NCBI RefSeq assembly: GCF_900143075.1
Contig: NZ_FRCY01000015.1
Coordinates: 1 to 64,000 of the forward strand
Reading direction: 5' to 3'
Source of the DNA: Cyclobacterium lianum
GTDB lineage: Bacteria; Bacteroidota; Bacteroidia; Cytophagales; Cyclobacteriaceae
DNA: 64,000 nt
How positions within the stretch are numbered: position 1 is the stretch's first letter; every line of letters begins with the position of its first letter. The notes beneath the pieces are model-generated. The model had not been told where the DNA came from. It was given only the letters and a program-made list of their open reading frames with translations, and searched no databases. This document shows, piece after piece, positions 16,645-24,467 of the stretch. The position numbers and the translations under genes are program-made.

Positions 16645-18731
16645 AATTCAGGTATTTGCAATTCTACGCGGTAGCCTGTATCCAGCGCACCATGATTTAC
16701 ACTAGCCTTCATTTTTTGAGATTGGTTCCATACAGCGATTCGGTCTTCTGTAAGGCGCATGCCCATAGAATGTCCATTTTTGGTCTTCGCCAGGTTCGCC
16801 GATGCCTTTATACCCCTGCCATTGTCCTCCACGACGAAGGTGATGCCATTTCCCGTTTTCCTGATGAGGATCTTTATTTCTCCGGAAACTTTATCCTGTG
16901 TAGAAAAGCCATGCCAGATGCTGTTTTCCACATAGGGCTGTAAAAGCAAAGGAGGAACCTGGATTTTTTCGGGCTCAAGCTCCTTATCTACGGCTATGGT
17001 GTAGGAAAACTTTCCATTAAACCGAAAAGACTCCAATTGCATGTAGATCTCGAGCATCTGCAAATCCTCCTTTAGCGAAATGGTTTGTTCTGCACTTTTT
17101 TCCAGGATCATCCGCATCAGCCGGGCAAATTTTCCCAGATAGTAATCGGCTGTAATGGGATCATGTTTCAATATAAAATCACTGATTGCATTCAGCGAAT
17201 TGAATATAAAATGAGGATTGAGCTGGGCTTTAAGCCATTTCATTTCCGTCTCGGCGATTTTCTGCTTAAGGGCGGCTTCTTTCTCTCTTTCCCGGGCATC
17301 CCGTTTCTTCTTGTACAATACAGCTACTATCAGAGAAAAGAAAACAAAAAAGGCGAAAGTCCCCGCAATCAATTGCTTTTTGTAAGCCTGTTCCTCGAGT
17401 GCGGTCTGCCCTATGGACAGGGCTTTTTCATGGGAGGCCTTTAGAATAGCCTCCTTTTTATCAAATTCAAATCGGGTCTGCTGTCTGAGCAATTCCTTTT
17501 GTTTGTCGTCATTCATTACGCTGTCTCTGAATTCGAGGTGCTTTTTGTGCCAGAAAAGTGCGCTTTCATAATTGCCCGCCAGTGCATAGGTGTCACTCAG
17601 CCCCAGGTAAACATCCTGAAGCAGCGATTTTGCACCAGATTGCAAAGCCAGTTCTTTGCCCTTTTGCTGGTATTCCAAAGACTTTCTGATCTTGTTTTGT
17701 GTGGTAATGGACGCATAAGGCAGGAAATCGACCGGCATGGCAGCGATCAACATCCCCATCAGGTGCAAATTCATGGCAGCATTTTCCAGGTCGTTTGTCT
17801 GGGCATAGACATCTATGGCCTGCAAATGAGATTGATAGGCCTCATCAAAACGACCCAGATTTAAATAGGCCTTCCCCATATTGCTCAGGTCGCTACCAAT
17901 CCTCCGCTGGTTACCGATCTGTTCGTTGATCTCCAGGGCATTTTTGAAATGTACCAGCGCCTGCTCGGGCATCTTCTTCTTGTCCAGAATCACGCCCATA
18001 TTTCCCAGGGCATTGGCCATTCCCTGCCGGTTTCCTGCTTTTTCAAACCAGGCATAGGCGCGCTTTTGGTAACTCAGTGCAGTATCCAGCTCCCCGGTAT
18101 TTTTATAGACCAGACCAATGTTTGTAGCGAGATTGGCCTGCAACATTTCTTCTTCCTCAGGTATCAATTTCAGGGCATCAAAAAATGTCTCCAGCGCCTT
18201 GGGGTAATCGGCAAGAGACAGGTATACTACTCCTAAGTTGGACAAATTATAATAGCGTCCCGGCGGATGATCAAGGGCTGAAAATCGGGATATAGCCTCT
18301 TCATGACTGCGGATTGCCTCAAGAAATTCAGATTGATTGTATTGAATCAATGCCATATTGCTCAGCGCCTTCGCCGCTCCCAGTTGATTATTTAGTGTGG
18401 TATGCCGGTTCATGGCTTGCATGTAGGCATACAGGGCCAGAGAATCATCGCCCCTGGCCCAATAATTTGAGCCCAGGTTGTTCCAGGAGACCGCCTGGTA
18501 ATGCTCATGGTGCATCTTTTCTGCCAATTCGAGTGCTCTTTGCGCATAATAGATACCAGAGTCGGGTTCGATACTGTAAAAAGCATAAGCCATTTCATTC
18601 CAAAGCATCAGCCTGACAGAATCCGCAATTGCAGGCTCGCCGACAATTTGCCTGAGACTGTCCAGTTCCCTGCCCTGCCCCGATACCAGGCAGGGAGCTA
18701 TCAAACCTATCCAAATAACAAATAACCTCAT
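16638..18731 (-). CDS. TPR-containing LytS-type sensor histidine kinase
   Basis: 697 residues. Signal peptide (to about residue 18), then a periplasmic block of about seven tetratricopeptide repeats (for example YYNLSNLGVVYLSLADYPKALE, RRIGSDLSNMGKAYLNLGRFDEAYQ), one membrane helix at about 455-475 (LIAGTFAFFVFFSLIVAVLY), a coiled linker, then a His_kinase (LytS/YehU) domain with phospho-acceptor His in LKAQLNPHFIFNSLNAISDF, and an HATPase domain with N box LQPYVENSIWHGF and G boxes VVEDNGRGI and GMRLTEDR. The TPR part probably senses a protein or peptide. It works with the LytTR regulator downstream (7 bp overlap). Confidence 0.92.
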   Translation of the reverse strand: MRLFVIWIGLIAPCLVSGQGRELDSLRQIVGEPAIADSVRLMLWNEMAYAFYSIEPDSGIYYAQRALELAEKMHHEHYQAVSWNNLGSNYWARGDDSLALYAYMQAMNRHTTLNNQLGAAKALSNMALIQYNQSEFLEAIRSHEEAISRFSALDHPPGRYYNLSNLGVVYLSLADYPKALETFFDALKLIPEEEEMLQANLATNIGLVYKNTGELDTALSYQKRAYAWFEKAGNRQGMANALGNMGVILDKKKMPEQALVHFKNALEINEQIGNQRRIGSDLSNMGKAYLNLGRFDEAYQSHLQAIDVYAQTNDLENAAMNLHLMGMLIAAMPVDFLPYASITTQNKIRKSLEYQQKGKELALQSGAKSLLQDVYLGLSDTYALAGNYESALFWHKKHLEFRDSVMNDDKQKELLRQQTRFEFDKKEAILKASHEKALSIGQTALEEQAYKKQLIAGTFAFFVFFSLIVAVLYKKKRDAREREKEAALKQKIAETEMKWLKAQLNPHFIFNSLNAISDFILKHDPITADYYLGKFARLMRMILEKSAEQTISLKEDLQMLEIYMQLESFRFNGKFSYTIAVDKELEPEKIQVPPLLLQPYVENSIWHGFSTQDKVSGEIKILIRKTGNGITFVVEDNGRGIKASANLAKTKNGHSMGMRLTEDRIAVWNQSQKMKASVNHGALDTGYRVELQIPELC

Positions 18732-18889
18732 GATGCGATTAAACCAATCACAAAATAATCCTTTATTGGATCAATTACTAAATAATAGCGTGCAAAAAAT
18801 AAATGATTGCCGGCAGTTAATCAATAGTGTTTTCGATTAAACTGCCATAGCAGTACATTAGAAGCAAATCAACATAAAACTTCCCGGAT

Positions 18890-19492
18890 ATGAAAATCAA
18901 AAAATTTACACAACAAAATAGTCTCCTTTTATTTACCTTTTCCTGTATATTCTTGCTGTCCCTGTATTTTTCTGATGCGAAAGGACAGGCATTTGACAAG
19001 GGGACGAAAGTAATCAGCGCTGGAGTAGGGATCGGCAGCTCGCTGGGCAGTTTTTCACACAACTCACAAACTCCCGCCCTCAGTGTGCAATATGAACAGG
19101 GAGTATGGGATGCCGGAGAAGATGGAGTCATCAGCCTTGGCGGCTACGCCGGATACAAAAGTTTTGGCTGGGATACGGAAACCTCCGGATTTAATTCTTC
19201 TGCCAGCTGGAAGTATACCATTATCGGCCTGCGCAGTGCCTACCATTATCAGGGCCTGGACAATGAAGACCTTGATGTGTATGCCGGTCTGATGCTGGCC
19301 GCCAACCTGCTCAACTATACCTACACAGATTCACAGGGAAACCGGCAGGGATCCGGAAACTTCGGCAACAGTACAGGACTGACCATCTATCTCGGCGGGC
19401 GCTATTATTTCTCCCCCATGGCCGCTGGTTTCGCAGAGATCGGATATGGCATTTCCTACCTCAACCTGGGTCTGGCCCTCAGGTTTCAGTAG
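18890..19492 (+). CDS. small outer-membrane beta-barrel protein
   Basis: 200 residues with a signal peptide ending near DAKGQA. The rest alternates polar and hydrophobic residues with many Gly, Tyr and Ser (VISAGVGIGSSLG, GDGVISLGGYAGYKSFGWDTET, YTIIGLRSAYHYQG, LDVYAGLMLAANLLNYTY, GLTIYLGGRYYF) and ends in a typical terminal strand with C-terminal aromatic residue (LNLGLALRFQ). It is an 8-stranded OmpX/OprF-N-like barrel. A TTTC-N19-TACATTAG near-promoter lies at about 18842-18872. Convergent overlap of 7 bp with the next gene. Confidence 0.75.
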   Translation: MKIKKFTQQNSLLLFTFSCIFLLSLYFSDAKGQAFDKGTKVISAGVGIGSSLGSFSHNSQTPALSVQYEQGVWDAGEDGVISLGGYAGYKSFGWDTETSGFNSSASWKYTIIGLRSAYHYQGLDNEDLDVYAGLMLAANLLNYTYTDSQGNRQGSGNFGNSTGLTIYLGGRYYFSPMAAGFAEIGYGISYLNLGLALRFQ

Positions 19493-20451
19493 GAATCGGT
19501 CAATGCACTCCCTCCACTTCTTCCAATATGTATCAGTGCATCTCCGGCATTGACTACCGGCTGATTGTTAATGCCAATCACATACCCGGATGAAGCGCTT
19601 TTGACAGGTACCTTTACCTGTCCATACGGATCGGAGATTTTGGCCAAAACCTGACCTTTCCTTACTTCATCTCCCAGAGATACAGAAGCATTGAAAATAC
19701 CAGAGATCCTGGCCCTGACCCAGCCGCTTTCCTGGATTTTCAAGGTTCTGACAGGTGGAAAATCCCCCTCAATCATGTCCAGGTGCCGGAGTAGCCTTCC
19801 GGTACCCACTATCCCCTCTCGTACCACCTGCTCGTCAAGGCGCATGGACTCTCCTCCTTCAAATACCAGAATATGCTTCTTGTTTTTGTAGGCTTCCTTG
19901 CGGAATGACTTGTCAATATGAGGAGAATTGACCGTAAAATGTGCGCCAAAAATTTCGGCCAGTTTCAATCCCACCTTGTCTTTGAAATCTACCCGTACCT
20001 GTGGGTAATTGGACAGCATCCTTCCTCCGGTATGAAAATCAATGCCAAAATCGATTTGGGATATGATCTCATGGGTTAGAATATAGGCAATCTGGGAAGC
20101 AAGAGAGCCTTTACTACTTCCGGGAAAGCTCCTGTTCAGATCCCTGCCATCCGGAAAAGTCCTGGAATTGCTCAGGAAGCCATATACATTCACCAGCGGT
20201 ATGAAAATCAAGGTTCCCTTTCTGGGCTCAAACATGTTTTCCTCAAGCATTCTCTTTACGGTGACAATTCCGTTGATTTCATCCCCATGGACTCCCCCGC
20301 TGATCAATACAGTAGGGCCTGGTTTACTCGAACTGCGGATAAATACCGGCAGATCGATAAGGGTGTGGGTAGGAAGTCTGGCTATGGCTATCTCAATATT
20401 CAGGGATTGCCCGGGTCGGACCCGGATACCATTTATCACCATCTCTTTCAT
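19486..20451 (-). CDS. succinylglutamate desuccinylase/aspartoacylase-family metallo-enzyme
   Basis: 321 residues, M14-like zinc hydrolase. Zinc ligands are visible as His55 and Glu58 in SGGVHGDEING and His140 in GIDFHTGG; the LNRSFPG segment and a Glu in VFEGGESMR complete the family pattern. Residues about 235-310 form a biotinyl-lipoyl-like beta domain (GWVRARISGIFNASVSLGDEVRKGQVLAKISDPYG), found in the subfamily sometimes called RimK-linked deacylases. Substrate unknown; it removes an acyl or glutamate group from an amino-acid derivative. No neighbour explains its role. Confidence 0.85.
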   Translation of the reverse strand: MKEMVINGIRVRPGQSLNIEIAIARLPTHTLIDLPVFIRSSSKPGPTVLISGGVHGDEINGIVTVKRMLEENMFEPRKGTLIFIPLVNVYGFLSNSRTFPDGRDLNRSFPGSSKGSLASQIAYILTHEIISQIDFGIDFHTGGRMLSNYPQVRVDFKDKVGLKLAEIFGAHFTVNSPHIDKSFRKEAYKNKKHILVFEGGESMRLDEQVVREGIVGTGRLLRHLDMIEGDFPPVRTLKIQESGWVRARISGIFNASVSLGDEVRKGQVLAKISDPYGQVKVPVKSASSGYVIGINNQPVVNAGDALIHIGRSGGSALTDSY

Positions 20452-20571
20452 AAAAAAGCCGATTTTTTCAATTATTCCACGAAAATTAACCCCAACCCTT
20501 CCGCGCTAAATTATGAGGTTAATTTTTTCTATTTGACCAAATAACCGTTAATTCGTGATATATAATAGAGG

Positions 20572-21612
20572 ATGAAGATACAAGAAAATATTTCATTAAG
20601 CGCTTACAATACCTTTGGAATAAACAAAAGGGCCAGATATTTGATGAAAGCAGAAAGTAAGGAGGATATCCTGCTTGCTTTCAAACAATCCCAGCTTCTG
20701 GGCAAACCACTTTTTATCCTGGGAGGTGGCAGCAATATTCTACTCCTCGAGGACCTGGATGCCCTGGTGTTGAAAATCAGTATCCTGGGGATAGATAAAA
20801 TTAGCGAAGACGATCAGCAGGTGATCCTGAAGGTGGGGGCAGGTGTAGTCTGGCACGATCTGGTCCTGTATTCTCTCGACCAAAATTTAAGTGGGCTGGA
20901 AAACCTTTCGCTTATCCCGGGTACGGTGGGTGCCGCGCCCATGCAAAATATTGGAGCTTATGGTGTGGAAATCAAATCCGCATTTGAGCACCTGGAGGCA
21001 ATTGAGATTTCCACCGGAACCACCCGAATATTTCAAGAAAAGGACTGCAGGTTTGGATACAGAGACAGCATCTTCAAAAATGAATTGAAGGGCAAATACA
21101 TCATTACCCACGTAGCATTCAGGTTAAACAAAGACCACCAACCCAATATCAGCTATGGGGATATTCAAAGCACCCTGCAAAAAATGGGAGCCATACGGCC
21201 CAGCCCCCTGAACATCAGCAAAGCGGTGGTGCAGATCCGGCAACAAAAACTCCCGGATCCAAAAGAGCTGGGAAATGCCGGAAGTTTTTTTAAAAACCCA
21301 ACCATCTCGCTGGAAAGATACAATCAACTCAAGGAAAAACATTCGGAAATCCCGGGGTATCCGATAGCAGGTGACAGGGTGAAAATCCCCGCCGCCTGGC
21401 TAATCGATACGCTGGGTTGGAAGGGCAAACGTATGGGACCCGTGGGTGTGCATGAAAAACAACCCCTTGTTTTGGTCAATTACGGCGGAAGTAACGGGTC
21501 CGATATCCTTGAATTGGGTAGGAAAATCCAGGAACAGGTATGCACTGAATTTAATATCCGGCTCGAAAGAGAGGTCAATGTCATCGGCCGGGAGCAACTC
21601 ATTCAGCTCTAG
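20572..21612 (+). CDS. murB: UDP-N-acetylmuramate dehydrogenase
   Basis: 346 residues, type I MurB length. It reduces UDP-GlcNAc-enolpyruvate to UDP-MurNAc with NADPH and FAD in peptidoglycan synthesis. FAD-binding domain: FILGGGSNILL, GLENLSLIPGTVGAAPMQNIGAYG; catalytic region: FGYRDSIFK, the proton-donor Ser in LGNAGSFFKNP and a C-terminal Glu in LEREVNVIG. ATG 20572 lies in an A-rich leader. It stands alone, divergent from the preceding deacylase gene. The 268 bases after it (21613-21880) hold no gene I recognise. Confidence 0.97.
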   Translation: MKIQENISLSAYNTFGINKRARYLMKAESKEDILLAFKQSQLLGKPLFILGGGSNILLLEDLDALVLKISILGIDKISEDDQQVILKVGAGVVWHDLVLYSLDQNLSGLENLSLIPGTVGAAPMQNIGAYGVEIKSAFEHLEAIEISTGTTRIFQEKDCRFGYRDSIFKNELKGKYIITHVAFRLNKDHQPNISYGDIQSTLQKMGAIRPSPLNISKAVVQIRQQKLPDPKELGNAGSFFKNPTISLERYNQLKEKHSEIPGYPIAGDRVKIPAAWLIDTLGWKGKRMGPVGVHEKQPLVLVNYGGSNGSDILELGRKIQEQVCTEFNIRLEREVNVIGREQLIQL

Positions 21613-21880
21613 CCACCATTATTCTATTGCTCCGTGAAACGCCCAGAGATCCACCAGAAAGTGGTAAATGAGGAAGCGTATATGCCGAGCCTACAGCAAA
21701 CCAGCTTGTGGAATTGCAGCTACGCTAGCCAACAAATTGACCAGTTGAACCCGAAATGTGCATCAGGAATTCTATCGCAGGCCGAAATCACCTCAATGTA
21801 GTTCCCAACCTCATCAGGGCGGTGAAGTTTCGAAACTACCTGATTTTCCTGCAATCCCGGCCCTCACACCGAAATCCGGG

Positions 21881-22363
21881 CTAAACCAAAGAGTCGCTTA
21901 TTTGCAACACTTTCTGGTAATGTTCTACCTTGACACCGAATTTTTCCAGAAAAGCCAGCCCTTCATCAATGCCGATACCTTTATAATCCGCATAAGAATA
22001 CAGGTAAACCACTTTACTGATACCCATGGAATAAATGATTCTCGCGCAGGGCAGACAAGGCGCCAGAGTCACATACAGGGTAGACCCGTCTACCGAGGCT
22101 TTGTTTTTGACCGCATAGAGGATCGCATTTTGCTCTGCATGCAGGGCCAGCGAACAACTTCCCTTGCTATCCCTGCTACAGCCCTCTTCCGGAAATTCTT
22201 CGTCACAATTGTGCGTACCGGAAGGAGGTCCGTTGTAGCCTATAGAAATGATGCGGGTATCTTTGCTGAGTACAGCGCCCACATGCTTTTTGATACAGTG
22301 AGATCTTTGCGCCAGGCTCACCGCCAGCTCCATAAAAATATCATCAAAATCTGGTTTGGCCAT
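21881..22363 (-). CDS. dCMP / cytidine-type deaminase
   Basis: I take ATG 22361-22363 (160 residues, MAKPDFDDIFMELA) as start because conservation begins there; an in-frame ATG 16 codons upstream gives an unconserved extension. Zinc-binding motifs of the deoxycytidylate deaminase family: HAEQNAI and APCLPCARIIY, plus SIGYNGPPSGTHNCDEE and the CSRDSKGSCSLALHAE region with extra Cys residues typical of ComEB-like dCMP deaminases. It converts dCMP to dUMP for thymidylate synthesis. On the minus strand a -7-like TAGATTTG lies about 90 bp upstream. Confidence 0.9.
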   Translation of the reverse strand: MAKPDFDDIFMELAVSLAQRSHCIKKHVGAVLSKDTRIISIGYNGPPSGTHNCDEEFPEEGCSRDSKGSCSLALHAEQNAILYAVKNKASVDGSTLYVTLAPCLPCARIIYSMGISKVVYLYSYADYKGIGIDEGLAFLEKFGVKVEHYQKVLQISDSLV

Positions 22364-22565
22364 GAGAAGGAATTCTTGGTCTTGGGAGTAAAGATGGTTT
22401 TTTACATTCAAAAGAGGCCTTCAGGGAAATAAAATTCCCGGACAACCCTGCACAAATCTAGGCCTTTTTAACGTTTTCTCTGATGGCTTGCCGCTTTTTT
22501 TATAGCACCCGCGAGGTTGTTCCGGATGCGCCCTGGAAGCAGGATTTGCTTGCTAGCCGGTAAGA

Positions 22566-22611
22566 TTTACCGATTACCAGGGCCCGATCATGCAGCCTGG
22601 TAATCGGTAAA
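22566..22611. repeat. 16-bp perfect inverted repeat
   Basis: TTTACCGATTACCAGG (22566-22581) and CCTGGTAATCGGTAAA (22596-22611) pair perfectly around a 14-nt loop, within the 306-bp space between the deaminase and a response regulator gene. No U-tract follows on either strand, so it is not a normal terminator; it could be a protein-binding site or an RNA hairpin. It ends 33 bp before the -33 box of the next gene. No other feature is visible in this space except that promoter. Confidence 0.75.
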
Positions 22612-22644
22612 AAATTTGGGCAAAAAAAATATTTTGTGTCAAAA

Positions 22645-22675
22645 TTTACTAATTAAAAATTTTACTCTACTTTTG
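22645..22675 (+). promoter_or_regulatory. promoter of the single-domain response regulator
   Basis: TTTA at 22645-22648, 19 nt, then TACTTTTG at 22668-22675: one mismatch to TTTG-N19-TANNTTTG. Expected start about 22682, 36 nt before the ATG. Confidence 0.6.
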
Positions 22676-22717
22676 TAGTGCTTTATTTGCTTTTCAATAA
22701 CACGTTTATGCATTTCA

Positions 22718-23095
22718 ATGGTAAAAATAGTTTTAATTGATGATGATCCTATCAGTATCTTTGTCACAGAAAAATTGATACAAAGAAATATTACAGAACC
22801 ATGCAAGGTTTTCACCTTTGACAATGCTATGGATGCCTTAAAGGACATCTATCAAATCAATCCTCATTATCTTTTTCTTGATCTCAACATGCCCGAAATG
22901 TCCGGTTGGGATTTTCTGGAAATTTTCGATCCGGTAAAGCAGGACCCTGAAATTTACATCCTGAGCAGCTCGGTAGATGAACGCGACATCAACAAGGCCA
23001 ATCAGTACGAAAAAGTAAAGAAATACCTTTCCAAGCCGCTAATCAAACAGTATATCCATTTAATTTTTGGAAAAAACAGGCAAGACATCCATTGA
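22718..23095 (+). CDS. single-domain response regulator
   Basis: 125 residues: a CheY-like receiver only. Acidic pocket LIDDDP (8-10), phospho-acceptor Asp55 in YLFLDLNMPEMSGWDFL, the Thr/Ser position in ILSSS and Lys in KYLSKPL. No output domain, so it signals through protein contact. There is no kinase beside it. Such small receivers are common orphan regulators in Cytophagales. A fair promoter match lies upstream. Confidence 0.88.
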   Translation: MVKIVLIDDDPISIFVTEKLIQRNITEPCKVFTFDNAMDALKDIYQINPHYLFLDLNMPEMSGWDFLEIFDPVKQDPEIYILSSSVDERDINKANQYEKVKKYLSKPLIKQYIHLIFGKNRQDIH

Positions 23096-23167
23096 AAAAT
23101 CCGATTTTATTGGGATGATCAGAAACTACTTTTGCCTAAAATGGTTTATTACATAAAAAACCAAACC

Positions 23168-23653
23168 ATGGCAACAGCGAATCCCAAATTGATATTTGAC
23201 CTGCGTAAAACGGTAGCAAAACTCAAAAAAGGAGCACCTTACCAATGGGGCCATATGGGCGCGTGCAATTGTGGCAACCTTGCGCAGGAGATCATTCAAA
23301 TCAGCAAAGCAGAAATCCATCGGCTGGCCATGCAGCGCTCCGGCGACTGGAGCGAGCAATTGGTCGATTACTGTCCGAGCAGTGGCATGCCCATGGATCT
23401 CATGATCACCAAATTACTTGATGCAGGCCTGGACCGGGATGATTTGATTCACCTGGAAAAATTATCTGATCCGAAAATACTGGCCCTGATCCCCAAGGAC
23501 CGCAGGGATAAAATGAAAAAAAACAGCCTGTCAGATCTGATTATCTACCTGGAAACCTGGACGCAATTGCTGGAAAACCAATGGGCTGCTTCTCAGGCAA
23601 TAAGCATTTTTGACAAGGAGGAAAAAATAAATGTTTCTGAGGTCTTGAGTTAA
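23168..23653 (+). CDS. conserved protein with Cys-rich N-terminal motif, unknown function
   Basis: 161 residues from ATG 23168 (MATANPKLIFDLRKT); 12 more codons are open upstream without conservation. The N-terminal third has GHMGACNCGNLAQ and later VDYCPSSGMPMD, three Cys that could bind metal; the rest is helical with AGLDRDDLIHLEKLSD and an RRDKMKKNSLSDLIIYLETW segment. It looks cytosolic. I remember similar proteins in many Bacteroidota but no function. Confidence 0.7.
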   Translation: MATANPKLIFDLRKTVAKLKKGAPYQWGHMGACNCGNLAQEIIQISKAEIHRLAMQRSGDWSEQLVDYCPSSGMPMDLMITKLLDAGLDRDDLIHLEKLSDPKILALIPKDRRDKMKKNSLSDLIIYLETWTQLLENQWAASQAISIFDKEEKINVSEVLS

Positions 23654-23710
23654 TTCGGGAAATTTCATTATTTAGCCCCTAGTTGTATAATAAATAAATA
23701 CCTGGGGCTT

Positions 23711-23932
23711 ATGAACGATGATTTTGACGATGATTTCGAGTCTGATTCCGAAGAAGACGAGTTTGATGAGGAATTCGATGATCTGGTTTTTGACGAAGAA
23801 GAAGACAATGGGCTGGAAGATGACGTTTTTATGGATTTCGACGCGGACGATTTCGAAGAACTTGACGATGATTTTGATGCCGAAGAGGACTATGAAGACG
23901 AGGATGATTACGAGGACGACGATTTAGATTAA
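23711..23932 (+). CDS. hyperacidic 73-residue protein
   Basis: 47 of 73 residues are Asp or Glu, there is no Lys, Arg or His, and nine Phe and two Tyr are scattered at intervals of about five residues. This is an intrinsically disordered or DNA/RNA-mimic-like composition; charge about -47. The start ATG directly follows a GGGGCT segment that can pair with AGCCCC at 23671-23676, placing a weak hairpin in the leader. I do not know a function; acidic low-complexity proteins of this kind may act as chaperones for basic proteins or as nucleic-acid mimics. The coding assignment rests on composition that only this frame shows, with the GAT/GAC/GAA/GAG codons varied. Confidence 0.65.
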   Translation: MNDDFDDDFESDSEEDEFDEEFDDLVFDEEEDNGLEDDVFMDFDADDFEELDDDFDAEEDYEDEDDYEDDDLD

Positions 23933-24162
23933 AATTTATTCCGGCTTACTGCGTGAGCGTAGCTTTCTGCGTGTAAATGATGTAGTGTGGGGCAGATTTT
24001 AGCTGGAACAGGTAGAGTCTTATCTGGTTACCATCTCTTGGTCCCGTATTTGAACGCGTTTCATTCTACCTGTCAGAAAATTGAGCAGTACAGCCTGGAT
24101 ATATGTTTTGATTTTCACGCTTCACTTGCTAAATTGCGCCTTTATTTGATATCAAAACCTTT

Positions 24163-24315
24163 ATGCATATGTTGTTAGAAATATTCAGTTCCCCGATTGC
24201 TTCCGGAGCACAAACGTTTTGGCTAATTGTTTCCATCCTGGTGGGTTTGGGAGCCGGATTATCGGCAATTGATTTCAGAAGCACCCTATTCAAGAAAAAC
24301 GAAAAGGAGCATTAA
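24163..24315 (+). CDS. possible 50-residue single-helix membrane protein
   Basis: An open frame from ATG 24163 (or ATG 24169) to TAA 24313: a short polar start, the hydrophobic stretch QTFWLIVSILVGLGAGLSAI (one membrane helix), then a basic tail FRSTLFKKNEKEH. The charge distribution predicts the tail on the cytoplasmic side. Size, hydrophobic core and basic end make a real small membrane protein plausible, but nothing confirms expression. Confidence 0.45.
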   Translation: MHMLLEIFSSPIASGAQTFWLIVSILVGLGAGLSAIDFRSTLFKKNEKEH

Positions 24316-24467
24316 ATAACGCGCTTCAAAGCTGAATCCGTAAAAATATCTTCAGGGCTTATTCAGACGCCGAAAACACCAAAGGTATCCGGGTAGATTT
24401 CCTGAAAACTTCAGGCGGTTTCAGCTTTTATTTTTTTTATGATGTATCACGCGTTGCAAAGAGAATG

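Noticed and set aside
23718-23927. Basic 69-residue frame overlapping the acidic gene
   Set aside because: It is a shifted reading of a GA-rich gene; such +1 shadows are expected from Asp/Glu codons.
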